In this document: positions 38,983 to 47,578 of the stretch, piece by piece
Layout of the letters: each line of letters begins with the position of its first letter
How positions within the stretch are numbered: position 1 is the stretch's first letter
Assembly: GCA_902776365.1 (NCBI GenBank)
Contig: CACYPU010000002.1
Span: 1 to 64,000, forward strand
Length of the DNA: 64,000 nucleotides
Direction of reading: 5' to 3'
From: an uncultured Bacteroidota bacterium
GTDB lineage: Bacteria > Bacteroidota > Bacteroidia > Bacteroidales > P3
The notes under the pieces: model-generated
Seen by the model: only the letters and a program-made list of their open reading frames with translations
Told to the model about the DNA's origin: nothing
Database searches by the model: none
Made by a program: the position numbers and the translations under genes

Positions 38983-39816
38983 ATGGCGGATTTGGTAGAT
39001 TTTGAGACTGCGGAGGCGATGGGTGTCTCGCGGCAGGCGTTCGATGAGGTGCTGGACATCATAGGGCGGCAGCCTACCATCGACGAGTTGTCGACGTTGC
39101 TGGCCATGTGGGAGAGCAACGGCAAGCAGCAGAGCCTCTATGGCTGGCTGCGTGGCCAGCATCATGTGGTGGAGCGCAACGACTACCTCTACAAGGGCAC
39201 CGCCGACCACAAGACCATCCGCGAACCGAAAGTCAAGGAGTGTGTCCAGCTCGCCAGCTCGCTGATGAGTGGTCAGTGGTCAGTGGACAGTAGTCAGTGT
39301 GCTACGCAAAACAATGACTGCGGCAGCCAACTAACCACTGACCACTATCAACTGACCACTGGACTTTTGCTCTACATGGTGGGCAATGTCAGTGGCGAGT
39401 TCGCTGGGTCGGAGTATGCGCGTTGTTGCCTGCATCTGGTCGACGAACCCATGGCCACGGGCGGACATGAGGAGGATTGCCAGTATATAGAGATGATTCT
39501 TGAGGCCCTGAAGGGGGGCGAGATGGTGCTGACGTCGGCACCGGTAGAGCAAGGGGGACTTTTCTGCTCGCTGCTGCGCTTCACGGCGCCGCTGGGATAC
39601 GACGTGCTGGTGCCACGCGAAGTGCGGCTCGATGCCTTTCTCTTCGGCGAGGAGCCGGGACGCTATCTGGTGGCGCTGGAGGAATGCCAGGACGATGCTT
39701 TCCTGTTGAAAATGGATGACGCCCGCTTGAACTGCTGTTTTCTCGGACGCACGACGAAGAACCGCGTGGTGGTCGACGGCTATGACTTCGGCCCCGTCAG
39801 TTCGTTCTTTTCTTAG
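38983..39816 (+). CDS. PurM/PurL-like (AIR synthase-related) protein
   Basis: A 277-residue protein. VDFETAEAMGVSRQAFDEVLDIIGRQPTIDEL, KTIREPKVKECV, GLLLYMVGNVSGEFAGSEYA and the C-terminal GYDVLVPREVRLDAFLFGEEPGRYLVALEE and LNCCFLGRTTKNRVVVDG stretches resemble the AIR-synthase/FGAM-synthase fold. It is far too short for PurL and lacks the usual PurM ATP-binding start, so it is probably a stand-alone relative of unknown role. Residues 96-127 are encoded by an in-frame 94-bp palindromic array. ATG 38983 is chosen over TTG 38980. It overlaps the convergent permease gene by 20 bp. Confidence 0.6.
   Translation: MADLVDFETAEAMGVSRQAFDEVLDIIGRQPTIDELSTLLAMWESNGKQQSLYGWLRGQHHVVERNDYLYKGTADHKTIREPKVKECVQLASSLMSGQWSVDSSQCATQNNDCGSQLTTDHYQLTTGLLLYMVGNVSGEFAGSEYARCCLHLVDEPMATGGHEEDCQYIEMILEALKGGEMVLTSAPVEQGGLFCSLLRFTAPLGYDVLVPREVRLDAFLFGEEPGRYLVALEECQDDAFLLKMDDARLNCCFLGRTTKNRVVVDGYDFGPVSSFFS
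39268..39361. repeat. 7-bp iteron inverted repeat inside a gene (AGTGGTC type)
   Basis: Left arm AGTGGTC, AGTGGTC, AGTGGAC, AGTAGTC, AGTGTGC. Right arm CCACTGA, CCACTAT, CAACTGA, CCACTGG. The centre contains CTGCGGCAGCC (39318-39328), the reverse complement of the motif in the 17-kb element. Its length keeps the reading frame and adds about 31 codons to the PurM-like gene. Confidence 0.85.
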
Positions 39817-40990
39817 GTTCCACTGTAGTGCGGATAGTCCGCAGTATGATGTAGTTGTAGGCAAGTACAAGTACTACTATGAGCATTGCTGCTGAGAGAA
39901 GGATGGGCGACATATCGCCTTCTATCTCGAAAATTCTTGATAGTTCCTCTAAGTATATTCCACGAATAGCCACAGCCACGGCCACGGCTATCAATATGTC
40001 GACCACGGTGATGATGCTGACCATACGCTGGTAATAGCGTGCGATTTGGCGTGGCGAATAGCCGATATTGTAGAGGTTGGTGAAGAGGTCGCGGTTTTTC
40101 TGTACGATGACGTTGAGGCTCATGATGATGAAGGCCACGGAGAGCAGGATGATGATGAGGGCCACGACAATGACGAAGACAATGGCCAGGCGGAAGAAGA
40201 AGACCATCTTGCTGTTCTCCAACTCGTCCTGCTTGATGTTATAGCCGTGGCCCTCGATGAAGGTCGGGATGCGGGGGTCCGAGGCGTCGGAGAACTCGAC
40301 GAGAAGTCGGGAGGTGTTTTCGCCGTTGACCTCGCCAAATTCTTGGTTGGCCCAGAGGAGAAAACTTTCGGGGACGAGGATGGTGTTGATTTTGCCTGAG
40401 AAACCTACGATGCGGCCTTGGAAGGTCCGCTGACGGCCGTGGCCCGTGAGGCGGAGGGTGAAGGCCACCTGCTCGATTGCACTCTGCGAGATGACAGGCA
40501 GCGCCTGGCTTTCGGCAAAGCCGAAATTGTAGAGGTTCAGGTAGTCCTCGGGAATGATGATGGGGACGAAAGTGGAATCGGTCGTCCAATGCCACTGGTC
40601 ACTGCGGACGTCGATGTAGTCTTCGGGGATGCTCTCAAAGAAGAGGTCGGTACGGAGCGCCTGCTGACCGAGGGCGATGGAGGCGTAGGCCTCGAAGGAG
40701 GAGCTGCGGAAGCGTGCTACATTCTTCACGAAGGGCTGCCCTTGGATGGCAGCGATCTCGTCATCGTCGAAGTAGAGGCTTTCCCGGTTGAGATTGCTGA
40801 GGGTGCTGACGGTCTTGTTGAGGGTGACGGCGTGGTTGCGGAAGACGTCGGTCTGCTGGGTGAGCACGGGGCGGATGTCTGCATAGAGTTGCACGGAGAG
40901 CATGACGATGGTGACGCCCACGAGGAGTGTGGCGGCATAGCCGGCAATCTGGGTGGGAATGAGGGTGCGGCTTTGGAGACGTTTCAACAT
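39797..40990 (-). CDS. ABC transporter permease, FtsX/MacB type
   Basis: A 397-residue inner-membrane protein: an N-terminal transmembrane helix (about 14-34), a large extracytoplasmic domain (about 35-270), then three helices, the FtsX/MacB topology. QKNRDLFTNLYNIGYSPRQIARYYQRMVSIITVVDILIAVAVAVAI matches the conserved cytoplasmic coupling segment before the third helix. The start MLKRLQSRT at 40990 is used because the upstream extension overlaps the ATPase gene. Only 4 nt separate it from the ATPase, so the two form one transporter. Confidence 0.85.
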   Translation of the reverse strand: MLKRLQSRTLIPTQIAGYAATLLVGVTIVMLSVQLYADIRPVLTQQTDVFRNHAVTLNKTVSTLSNLNRESLYFDDDEIAAIQGQPFVKNVARFRSSSFEAYASIALGQQALRTDLFFESIPEDYIDVRSDQWHWTTDSTFVPIIIPEDYLNLYNFGFAESQALPVISQSAIEQVAFTLRLTGHGRQRTFQGRIVGFSGKINTILVPESFLLWANQEFGEVNGENTSRLLVEFSDASDPRIPTFIEGHGYNIKQDELENSKMVFFFRLAIVFVIVVALIIILLSVAFIIMSLNVIVQKNRDLFTNLYNIGYSPRQIARYYQRMVSIITVVDILIAVAVAVAIRGIYLEELSRIFEIEGDMSPILLSAAMLIVVLVLAYNYIILRTIRTTVEPKKRTN

Positions 40991-40994
40991 GGTG

Positions 40995-41648
40995 TCAGAG
41001 GTTAAGTGTGGTGTCGAAGGGGAAGAGGTCGGTGGGTTCGAGGGCGGTGACGATGAGTGCAGCGCCTTGGGCGTCGACTTCACGGAGAGTCATGGCGGCG
41101 ACCTGTACGGCCGTCTCGCTGTCGAGGTGGCTGAAGGGCTCGTCCATGAGCAGGAACTCGAAGGGTTGGCAGAGTGCGCGCACGGCGGCCACACGCTGGC
41201 GCTGACCCAGTGAGAGGGTGCGCAGGGGCTGGTGTTTCTTGTCGGAGGGCAGCACGCTGTCGAGCATGGCCTCGATGTCGGACTCAGACTTGTGGCCGGT
41301 GAGGCTGTTCTTGATTTGCACGTTCTCCAAGGCCGTGAGTTCGGGGAAGAGGCTGAGGTCCTGGAAGAGGTAGCTGAGATGGCGGAGGCGGAGAGAGAAG
41401 GGAAGAGCCGAGGAGTGCTGTGGAGTACTGGGAAGTGCAGGGGAGTGATAGAGGATTTGTCCGTCGTAGTTGAGGTTGGAACCGTAGATGAAGTTGAGGA
41501 GGGAGGTCTTGCCGTGGCCAGAGCGGGCACAGACCATGTATTTCTTGCCCTGCTCAAAGAGAACGGAAGGCTGAAGATATATGTCGGAGCCGGCGACTTC
41601 CGACTCCGACATATAACGAGGTTTGAGATTTTTGAGTTCGATGGTCAT
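40995..41648 (-). CDS. ABC transporter ATP-binding protein with in-frame repeat insert
   Basis: A 217-residue nucleotide-binding domain. Walker A is ARSGHGKTS (residues 41-49; the first Gly of GxxGxGK is Ala), Q-loop Gln96, signature LSLGQRQRV (LSGGQ with Leu at the third position), Walker B FLLMDEPFSHLD, and no clear H-loop His (TALEP instead). Residues about 67-85 (HSPALPSTPQHSSALPFSL) are encoded by a 10-bp iteron array. The degenerate motifs suggest weak ATPase activity. The gene is tightly flanked by the DUF4836 gene (4 nt) and the permease (4 nt). Confidence 0.85.
   Translation of the reverse strand: MTIELKNLKPRYMSESEVAGSDIYLQPSVLFEQGKKYMVCARSGHGKTSLLNFIYGSNLNYDGQILYHSPALPSTPQHSSALPFSLRLRHLSYLFQDLSLFPELTALENVQIKNSLTGHKSESDIEAMLDSVLPSDKKHQPLRTLSLGQRQRVAAVRALCQPFEFLLMDEPFSHLDSETAVQVAAMTLREVDAQGAALIVTALEPTDLFPFDTTLNL
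41394..41455 (-). repeat. 10-bp iteron array inside the ABC ATPase
   Basis: On the coding strand: CACTCCCCTG, CACTTCCCAG, TACTCCACAG, CACTCCTCGG, a clean 10-bp period, in frame between the first beta-hairpin and the Q-loop. Same family as 19219-19308 and 38926-38969. Confidence 0.75.
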
Positions 41649-41652
41649 CGGT

Positions 41653-43257
41653 TTATTCCCATTCTCCGATTTCGTCTATTTCCTCCAGAGCTTCGACAGA
41701 GGGATTGTCGACAGCCAACTCGTCCGTCGCGGAAAAACCAAAGTAGTTGACGGCCACGTTGTCGATGGTACTGATGAGTGTGGCCAGGCTGTTGCGGTTG
41801 TCGGTGAGGCGGATTTTGAAGGTTCCCAAGGTATTGCTCTCGGCGAACGCTTCGGCATAGTCGAGCAGGTCGAGGAAAGCGAGAGCCGAGGGGTCTAATT
41901 TGTCGAATCCGATGGCGTTGAGAACCTCTGTGGGGTAGTCCTGATACTTGAGGTTCATATAGAAGTAGTTGCCCTCCTTGGCTTTGGCGGCGATGTCGGC
42001 CATGCCGTTGCCGAGGCCACCCTGCTTGGCGGCGTCGATGACGCGGCTGTCGGTGGAGACGACCAGCATCTCGTCGTTATGGTAGACCATGGCGGGGCTG
42101 TTGGGGATGGTGCCACCGTTCTGGACGCCGAGGGAGGCGAGGAGCTGGTCCACGAGGGCGGCGTTCTTGATATCGCAGGCGGCGGCGAAGAGGGGCTTGT
42201 CGCCCTCAAGGCCGTAGAAGTCGAAGGCGAAGCTGCCACCGAAGGCGTTGATGATGTCCTTAACATCACCCAGCTCGGTGCTCTCGGCCATGAGACCCTT
42301 GAGGAAAGGAATTTGGGAGAGGTAGTTGTAGAAGCCCTCGGGGTTGATAGCGAAGGTGGCGGCGATAAAGGCGGTCTGCGGCATGTAGTGAAGCACGCGG
42401 TCGTTGAACTTCTGGTCCATGAAGGCTGTCATGCCAATGGGGTTGCCGAGGTAGCCACCGTTGAAGTCGATGCTGCCGTCCTCGAAGGAGAGGGTGTAAT
42501 AGATGGCGGCTTGCTTGAGGGCTTCGTAGACGTCCTTGGGGAGGAAGAGCAGCATTTCCATGTCGGTCTCGCCGTTCTTGAGTTCGAAGAGGCTGGCATA
42601 AGAAGCAAAGAAGTTGAGGTCTTTGCGGCACTTGAGGTACTCGTTATAGTTCTTGTCGGCGGCCATGCTGTTGTCCTTGTCGAGGTCGAAGAGCTTGGCG
42701 GCGAAAGCCTTTTGTCCCTGGATGTCGTTCTGGTTCTCGACATCGAAGACGAAGACTAGGTTGTGTGCGTCATAGATGCCGGTGAAGACGTTGGCGAAGT
42801 TGACGACCTTGCGACCGTTCTCCTCGGATGTCTTCACCTCGTTGGCATCCTTCGTGAGTGTCGACAGGAAGTTCTCGAAGGCCTCTTCATCTTTCAATGT
42901 GGCGGTCATGGCGGCCATCTGCTTGTTGCCGTTCATGCTCATGAAGAAGGAGATGTTGCGCTCCATGTCGATGCCGCAGGAGGAGGGGGCCTTGAGCATG
43001 TCGCCGAGGAGTTTGTCGAACTCTGGGGCGGCGGCCTTGGTGAAGGAACGTATCAGCATCACGCTGTTGAGCTGCTCGTCAGCTTTGGCAAGCTCGCCCT
43101 TTTGCCACAGTGAGTTGACATTGATGTCGGCTACAAAATAGGCGTCTTTGGGGATGAGGGCTCCTTCCTCTTTCTCGCTCGAGCAGGAGGCGAACACCAG
43201 TGCCACCGTCGCGACGACGGGCAGGAAAAATTTCAGATAATGTTTCAGTGTTTTCAT
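41653..43257 (-). CDS. DUF4836 family lipoprotein
   Basis: A 534-residue lipoprotein. The signal sequence ends in lipobox VFASC (Cys25), then SSEKEEGALIPKDAYFVADINVNSLWQKGEL, the DUF4836 opening. DUF4836 proteins are Bacteroidales envelope proteins of unknown role. The chain is rich in beta segments, with an acidic tail (EALEEIDEIGEWE). It is the first gene of a three-gene operon with the ABC ATPase (4-nt gap) and permease, so it may be the transporter's envelope partner. It is divergent from mutS; the 120-nt gap holds the mutS promoter, but I see no clear promoter for this gene. Confidence 0.85.
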   Translation of the reverse strand: MKTLKHYLKFFLPVVATVALVFASCSSEKEEGALIPKDAYFVADINVNSLWQKGELAKADEQLNSVMLIRSFTKAAAPEFDKLLGDMLKAPSSCGIDMERNISFFMSMNGNKQMAAMTATLKDEEAFENFLSTLTKDANEVKTSEENGRKVVNFANVFTGIYDAHNLVFVFDVENQNDIQGQKAFAAKLFDLDKDNSMAADKNYNEYLKCRKDLNFFASYASLFELKNGETDMEMLLFLPKDVYEALKQAAIYYTLSFEDGSIDFNGGYLGNPIGMTAFMDQKFNDRVLHYMPQTAFIAATFAINPEGFYNYLSQIPFLKGLMAESTELGDVKDIINAFGGSFAFDFYGLEGDKPLFAAACDIKNAALVDQLLASLGVQNGGTIPNSPAMVYHNDEMLVVSTDSRVIDAAKQGGLGNGMADIAAKAKEGNYFYMNLKYQDYPTEVLNAIGFDKLDPSALAFLDLLDYAEAFAESNTLGTFKIRLTDNRNSLATLISTIDNVAVNYFGFSATDELAVDNPSVEALEEIDEIGEWE

Positions 43258-43373
43258 GGTGTGTGATTTTTATTTCAGGCTTTTATAACGCCGCAGGATA
43301 TATTATATTGTATGGGTACTTTGTGATTTAAGTTTTTTTATATTTTTCCTCCTTTTTTTTCTCGATTTTTTCG

Positions 43374-43381
43374 TATCTTTG
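43374..43381 (+). promoter_or_regulatory. -7 element of mutS
   Basis: TATCTTTG followed by CAG, 25 nt ahead of the ATG at 43406. It excludes the in-frame upstream start at 43379. Confidence 0.7.
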
Positions 43382-43405
43382 CAGTTTCAAAAAAACACCT
43401 TGCCG

Positions 43406-46039
43406 ATGGCCAAGAACGCTGATAATGAATCGCCGCTGATGAAGCAGCATGCCGAGTTGAAGAAGAAATTCCCCGACGCCATGCTGTTGTTCCGTGTGGG
43501 CGACTTCTACGAGACCTTCGGCGAGGACGCCCGCAAGGCGTCGCAGGTGCTGGGCATCACGCTGACGCGCAAGATGGCCGGTGGCGGCGAGTATACCGAT
43601 TTGGCGGGCATTCCCTATCATGCTGTGGAGCAGTACCTGCCGCGGCTGGTGCGTGCCGGCATGCGGGTGGCCATCTGCGAGCAACTCGAGGATCCCAAGA
43701 CCGCCAAGGGACTCGTGAAGCGCGGCATCACCGAGTTGGTGACGCCGGGTGTGGCCTACAACGACATGGTGCTAGAGGTCAAGGAGAACAACTTCCTCTG
43801 TGGCCTGCATCTGGCCGACAAGGTCCACGGCGTGAGTTTCCTCGATGTCTCCACCGGTGAGTTCTTCGTGGCGCAGGGCGACATGGCCTATATAGACAAG
43901 CTCATGGACTCGTTCCATCCCTCGGAGGTGGTGCTGCAGCGCAAGAAGCTGCGCTGGTTCCAGGAGCATTCGGCCGAGAAATACTATACCAACACATTTG
44001 ATGACTGGGTCTTCGCCCCCGACTTCGCCAGAGAGCTGCTTTTGAAGCAGTTCGGCACCTCGAGCCTCAAGGGCTTTGGCGTCGAGGACCTCGACATGGG
44101 TATCATCGCCGCCGGCGCCGTGCTCTACTACCTGCAGGATACGCAGCACGACCGCACGCAGAATATCTGCCGTCTGAGCCGTGTGGAGCGCGACCGCTAT
44201 GTGTGGCTCGACCGTTTCACGGTGCGCAACCTCGAGCTGGTGTCGTCGCCCAACGATGGTGCCCGCACGCTGCTCGACGTCATCGACCACACCCTCACGC
44301 CCATGGGCTCGCGCCTCTTGCGGCGCTGGGTGCTCATGCCGCTCAAGGACATCCCCGCCATCGAGGAGCGCCTCGGTGTGGTGGACACTTTGTTGCGCGA
44401 CGGCGAGTTGCGCCAGCGGCTGCAGCGCTGCGTGAAGGAAATCGGAGACCTGGAACGCCTCATCACCAAGGCCGCCGTGGGGCGCATCAACCCCCGCGAG
44501 ATGCTGCAGCTGCGCCGCGCCCTCGTGGCGGTGGGTGAGGTGAAGCAACTCTGCGCGGCCTGCAAGGGTCCGTTGGCCACCCTCGCCGAACAACTCAATC
44601 CCTGCGCCTCGTTGGCCGAGCGGATTGGCAAGGAAATCAGGGAGGAATCGCCCGTGAAGGTGGAAAAAGGTGGCGTTATCGCCGCCGGCGTCAATGCCGA
44701 ACTCGACGAACTGCGCTCCATGGCGGGCTCCGGAAAGGAGTATCTGATGGGCTTGCAGCAGCGCGAGAGCGAAGCCACGGGCATCTCGTCGCTCAAGGTG
44801 GGCTTCAACAATATCTTCGGCTACTACTTCGAGGTCTCCAACACCCACAAGAGCAAGGTCCCCGTCGAATGGACGCGTAAGCAGACACTCACCAATGCCG
44901 AGCGCTATATCACCCCCGAGCTGAAAGAATACGAGGACAAGATTCTCGGTGCCGAGGAGCGAATCCTTGTGCTCGAGACACAGCTCTTCAACCAGCTGAT
45001 GGCTGCCGTCACCGAGTATGTACAGCCTGTGCAGTACGACGCGCAGCTGGTGGCTCAGATTGACTGCCTGCAGGGCTTCGCCGAGGTGTCGCTGGCCAAT
45101 GGCTACTGCCGCCCCGAGCTCACGGACGACAACAAGCTGCAGATTCTCGAAGGACGCCATCCCGTCATCGAGACCCAGATGCCGCCGGGAGAGCAGTATG
45201 TCAGCAACGACATCATGCTCGACCGCGACAACCACCAGATTATGATTATCACAGGCCCCAACATGAGCGGTAAGTCGGCCCTGCTGCGCCAGACAGCCCT
45301 CATCGTACTCATGGCGCAGATGGGATGCTACTGTCCCGCCAAGCGCGCCACCGTGGGCATCGTTGACAAGGTGTTCACCCGTGTGGGTGCCAGCGATAAC
45401 ATCTCGAGTGGCGAGAGTACCTTCATGGTGGAGATGAACGAGACGGCGAGCATCCTCAACAACGTGAGCGACAGGAGTCTGGTGCTGCTCGACGAGATAG
45501 GCCGCGGTACCTCCACCTATGACGGCATCTCCATTGCCTGGGCCATCACCGAATACCTGCACGACAACAAGAAGGCGCGCCCCAAGGTCATGTTCGCCAC
45601 CCACTATCATGAACTCATCGAGATGGAGGAGCAATACGAGCGCATCCACAACTACCATGTCAGCGTCAAGGAAATCGACGGCCGTGTGATATTCCTGCGC
45701 AAACTGGTGCCTGGCGGCAGCGAGCACAGTTTCGGCATCCATGTGGCCCGTCTGGCTGGCATGCCTCCCCAGGTTTTGAACCGCGCCAGCACCATGCTTC
45801 AGATGCTTGAAGAGAAAAATTCCAGGGCCACGGTGGTCGACACGAAGAAGGCGAAAAATGGAAAAAAGACACCTGAGAAAGACACTTTTGCAGGCTGTCA
45901 ACTCAGTTTCATCCAGCTCGACGACCCGACGTTGCTTGAAATCAAGGATAAAATATTAGATATTGATATTGATACACTTACGCCGATAGAAGCGCTGCTG
46001 AAACTGAACGAAATTAAAAAAATTGTGGCAAAAAAATAA
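43406..46039 (+). CDS. mutS: DNA mismatch repair protein MutS
   Basis: An 877-residue mismatch-recognition ATPase. The N-terminal domain carries the mismatch-wedge motif (FRVGDFYETFGEDA). Connector, lever and clamp domains follow. The ATPase has Walker A GPNMSGKS (617-624), Walker B LVLLDEIGRGTSTYDG and ATHYHEL. The start MAKNADNES is fixed by the promoter. It lies immediately upstream of the tRNA cluster, which has its own promoter about 10-30 nt beyond the stop codon. Complete and probably functional. Confidence 0.97.
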   Translation: MAKNADNESPLMKQHAELKKKFPDAMLLFRVGDFYETFGEDARKASQVLGITLTRKMAGGGEYTDLAGIPYHAVEQYLPRLVRAGMRVAICEQLEDPKTAKGLVKRGITELVTPGVAYNDMVLEVKENNFLCGLHLADKVHGVSFLDVSTGEFFVAQGDMAYIDKLMDSFHPSEVVLQRKKLRWFQEHSAEKYYTNTFDDWVFAPDFARELLLKQFGTSSLKGFGVEDLDMGIIAAGAVLYYLQDTQHDRTQNICRLSRVERDRYVWLDRFTVRNLELVSSPNDGARTLLDVIDHTLTPMGSRLLRRWVLMPLKDIPAIEERLGVVDTLLRDGELRQRLQRCVKEIGDLERLITKAAVGRINPREMLQLRRALVAVGEVKQLCAACKGPLATLAEQLNPCASLAERIGKEIREESPVKVEKGGVIAAGVNAELDELRSMAGSGKEYLMGLQQRESEATGISSLKVGFNNIFGYYFEVSNTHKSKVPVEWTRKQTLTNAERYITPELKEYEDKILGAEERILVLETQLFNQLMAAVTEYVQPVQYDAQLVAQIDCLQGFAEVSLANGYCRPELTDDNKLQILEGRHPVIETQMPPGEQYVSNDIMLDRDNHQIMIITGPNMSGKSALLRQTALIVLMAQMGCYCPAKRATVGIVDKVFTRVGASDNISSGESTFMVEMNETASILNNVSDRSLVLLDEIGRGTSTYDGISIAWAITEYLHDNKKARPKVMFATHYHELIEMEEQYERIHNYHVSVKEIDGRVIFLRKLVPGGSEHSFGIHVARLAGMPPQVLNRASTMLQMLEEKNSRATVVDTKKAKNGKKTPEKDTFAGCQLSFIQLDDPTLLEIKDKILDIDIDTLTPIEALLKLNEIKKIVAKK

Positions 46040-46046
46040 AAATTAT

Positions 46047-46077
46047 TTTGCCAGTTTCAAAAAAGGTTGTACTTTTG
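46047..46077 (+). promoter_or_regulatory. tRNA-cluster promoter, conserved type
   Basis: TTTG (46047-46050), 19 bp, TACTTTTG (46070-46077), then CACCCGCTTT. The whole block, including the CCAGTTT after the -33 box and the GC-rich region after -7, recurs at the tRNA-Val (62201-62231) and tRNA-Gln (63146-63176) promoters. Confidence 0.88.
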
Positions 46078-46127
46078 CACCCGCTTTTGAGGCGAAAAGA
46101 ACGTTGAAATTTTGTGAAAAACGCGAT

Positions 46128-46203
<76 letters not shown>

Positions 46204-46225
46204 GGTCTCCTAAATCAGAGAGAGA

Positions 46226-46312
46226 TGCTCTGGTGGTGGAATGGTAGACACGAGGGACTTAAAATCCCTTGCCCGCAAGGGCGTGTGGGTTCAAGTCCCA
46301 CCCGGAGTACCA
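46226..46312 (+). tRNA. tRNA-Leu (TAA), CCA encoded
   Basis: Class II tRNA with a long variable arm (TGCCCGCAAGGGCGT). Acceptor TGCTCTG/CGGAGTA with wobble pairs, anticodon loop CTTAAAA, T-loop GTTCAAGTC, 3' CCA in the DNA. Confidence 0.92.
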
Positions 46313-46364
46313 AAAACGCGGAGCGTTTTTGTTGGTTTGCTCAACAAGTTCGCATCCCAACAAC

Positions 46365-46437
<73 letters not shown>

Positions 46438-46541
46438 CAAAAAAGAGAGAAATTTGAAATGCTGCAGCAGCGGCAAAGCCCATGTCCAAAAGATGCCTCC
46501 CCGGAGGCCGATGCACGTTGCTGAAACACAAGCGAGAATAA

Positions 46542-46615
46542 TGTCTTGGTAGCTCAGCTGGTAGAGCAATTGACTCTTAATCAATGGGTCCAGGGTTCGA
46601 ATCCCTGCCAGGACA
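46542..46615 (+). tRNA. tRNA-Lys (CTT)
   Basis: Acceptor TGTCTTG/CAGGACA, anticodon loop CTCTTAA, T-loop GTTCGAATC; CCA not encoded. Confidence 0.93.
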
Positions 46616-46622
46616 CTTATCG

Positions 46623-46696
46623 CGGGGTGTAGCGCAGTTGGCTAGCGCGCCACGTTCGGGACGTGGAGGCCGGAAGTTCGAGTCTTCTCACCCCGA
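46623..46696 (+). tRNA. tRNA-Pro (CGG)
   Basis: Acceptor CGGGGTG/CACCCCG, D-arm AGCGCAGTTGGCTAGCGC, anticodon loop TTCGGGA; CCA not encoded. Confidence 0.93.
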
Positions 46697-46736
46697 CACC
46701 AAGCCTCGCCTTTGCGAACAAAAACCCGCAACCGCC

Positions 46737-46809
<73 letters not shown>

Positions 46810-46818
46810 CAAAAACAA

Positions 46819-46848
46819 GAAAGCAGGACATGAAGCCCTGCTTTTTTT
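46819..46848 (+). terminator. Terminator of the tRNA cluster
   Basis: AAAGCAGG...CCCTGCTTTTTTT hairpin 10 nt after tRNA-Thr. rpsF starts 35 nt later, and I see no separate promoter for it, so read-through may feed the ribosomal-protein operon. Confidence 0.8.
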
Positions 46849-46882
46849 ATGTATTATTAACAAACAAAAACAAACAACAGTA

Positions 46883-47245
46883 ATGGTAAAACAGTACGAA
46901 ACCGTTTTCATTGCCACTCCCGTTTTGTCTGAAGAACAGATGAAGGAAACGGTAAAGAAGTACGTCGACCTGCTCACCTCCAAAGGTGCCGAGATCGTGT
47001 ACGAGAACAACTGGGGCATGCGCAAGCTCGCCTATCCTATCCGCAAGAAGACCACCGGCTTCTATTATCTCATTGAGTTCAAGGCCGAGGGTAGTGTCAT
47101 CAACGACCTCGAGGTCGCCTACAAGCGCGACGAGCGTCTGCTCCGCTTCCTCACCGTCAGCCTCGACAAGCACGCCGTGGCTTACAACGAGAAGAAACGC
47201 GCCAAGAAGGCCGAAGCCGCCGCAACCGAAGAGGAGGCTAAGTAA
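46883..47245 (+). CDS. rpsF: 30S ribosomal protein S6
   Basis: A 120-residue S6: MVKQYETVFIATPVLSEEQMKETVKKY start, central NNWGMRKLAYPIRKKTTGFYYLIEF, and an acidic Ala/Glu tail. It forms the S6-S18 pair of the 30S platform and is followed by rpsR and rplI in the common order. Confidence 0.96.
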   Translation: MVKQYETVFIATPVLSEEQMKETVKKYVDLLTSKGAEIVYENNWGMRKLAYPIRKKTTGFYYLIEFKAEGSVINDLEVAYKRDERLLRFLTVSLDKHAVAYNEKKRAKKAEAAATEEEAK

Positions 47246-47276
47246 TAACGTCATAACGTTATAACGTAATAACGAT
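47243..47276. repeat. 8-bp palindromic array between rpsF and rpsR
   Basis: ATAACGTC, ATAACGTT, ATAACGTA, ATAACGAT in a strict 8-bp period, starting in the rpsF stop codon. The ATAACGTTAT core is self-complementary. Same family as 7064-7094 and 14779-14810. Confidence 0.75.
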
Positions 47277-47292
47277 TAAAAAGATTAAGATT

Positions 47293-47559
47293 ATGGCTAA
47301 CGAAACCGAAATCAAATATTTGACCCCTATCGCTGTGGAGACCCAGCGTAAGAAATACTGCCGCTTCAAAAAGCTCGGCATCAAATATATCGACTACAAG
47401 GATGCCGACTTCCTGCTGAAGTTTGTCAACGAGCAGGGCAAGATCCTGCCCCGTCGCATCACCGGCACCTCGAACAAGTACCAGAAGAAAGTGTCGCAGG
47501 CTATCAAGCGCGCCCGTCACATCGCCCTGATGCCCTACGTCGCCGATTGTCTCAAATAA
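47293..47559 (+). CDS. rpsR: 30S ribosomal protein S18
   Basis: An 88-residue S18 with [64 protein letters not shown] sequence, the family hallmark. A single Cys precedes RFKK. rplI follows after 19 nt with AGGAGG ahead of its ATG. Confidence 0.96.
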   Translation: MANETEIKYLTPIAVETQRKKYCRFKKLGIKYIDYKDADFLLKFVNEQGKILPRRITGTSNKYQKKVSQAIKRARHIALMPYVADCLK

Positions 47560-47578
47560 TAATAAGGAGGAAAGATAG

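Noticed and set aside
43772..45901. A 709-codon minus-strand frame opposite mutS
   Set aside because: It is entirely inside mutS, with no promoter and no family resemblance; mutS is unambiguous on the plus strand. The same reasoning removes the long antisense frames opposite aspS, the Sel1 gene, the mutase, thrS, pyrG and hydG.
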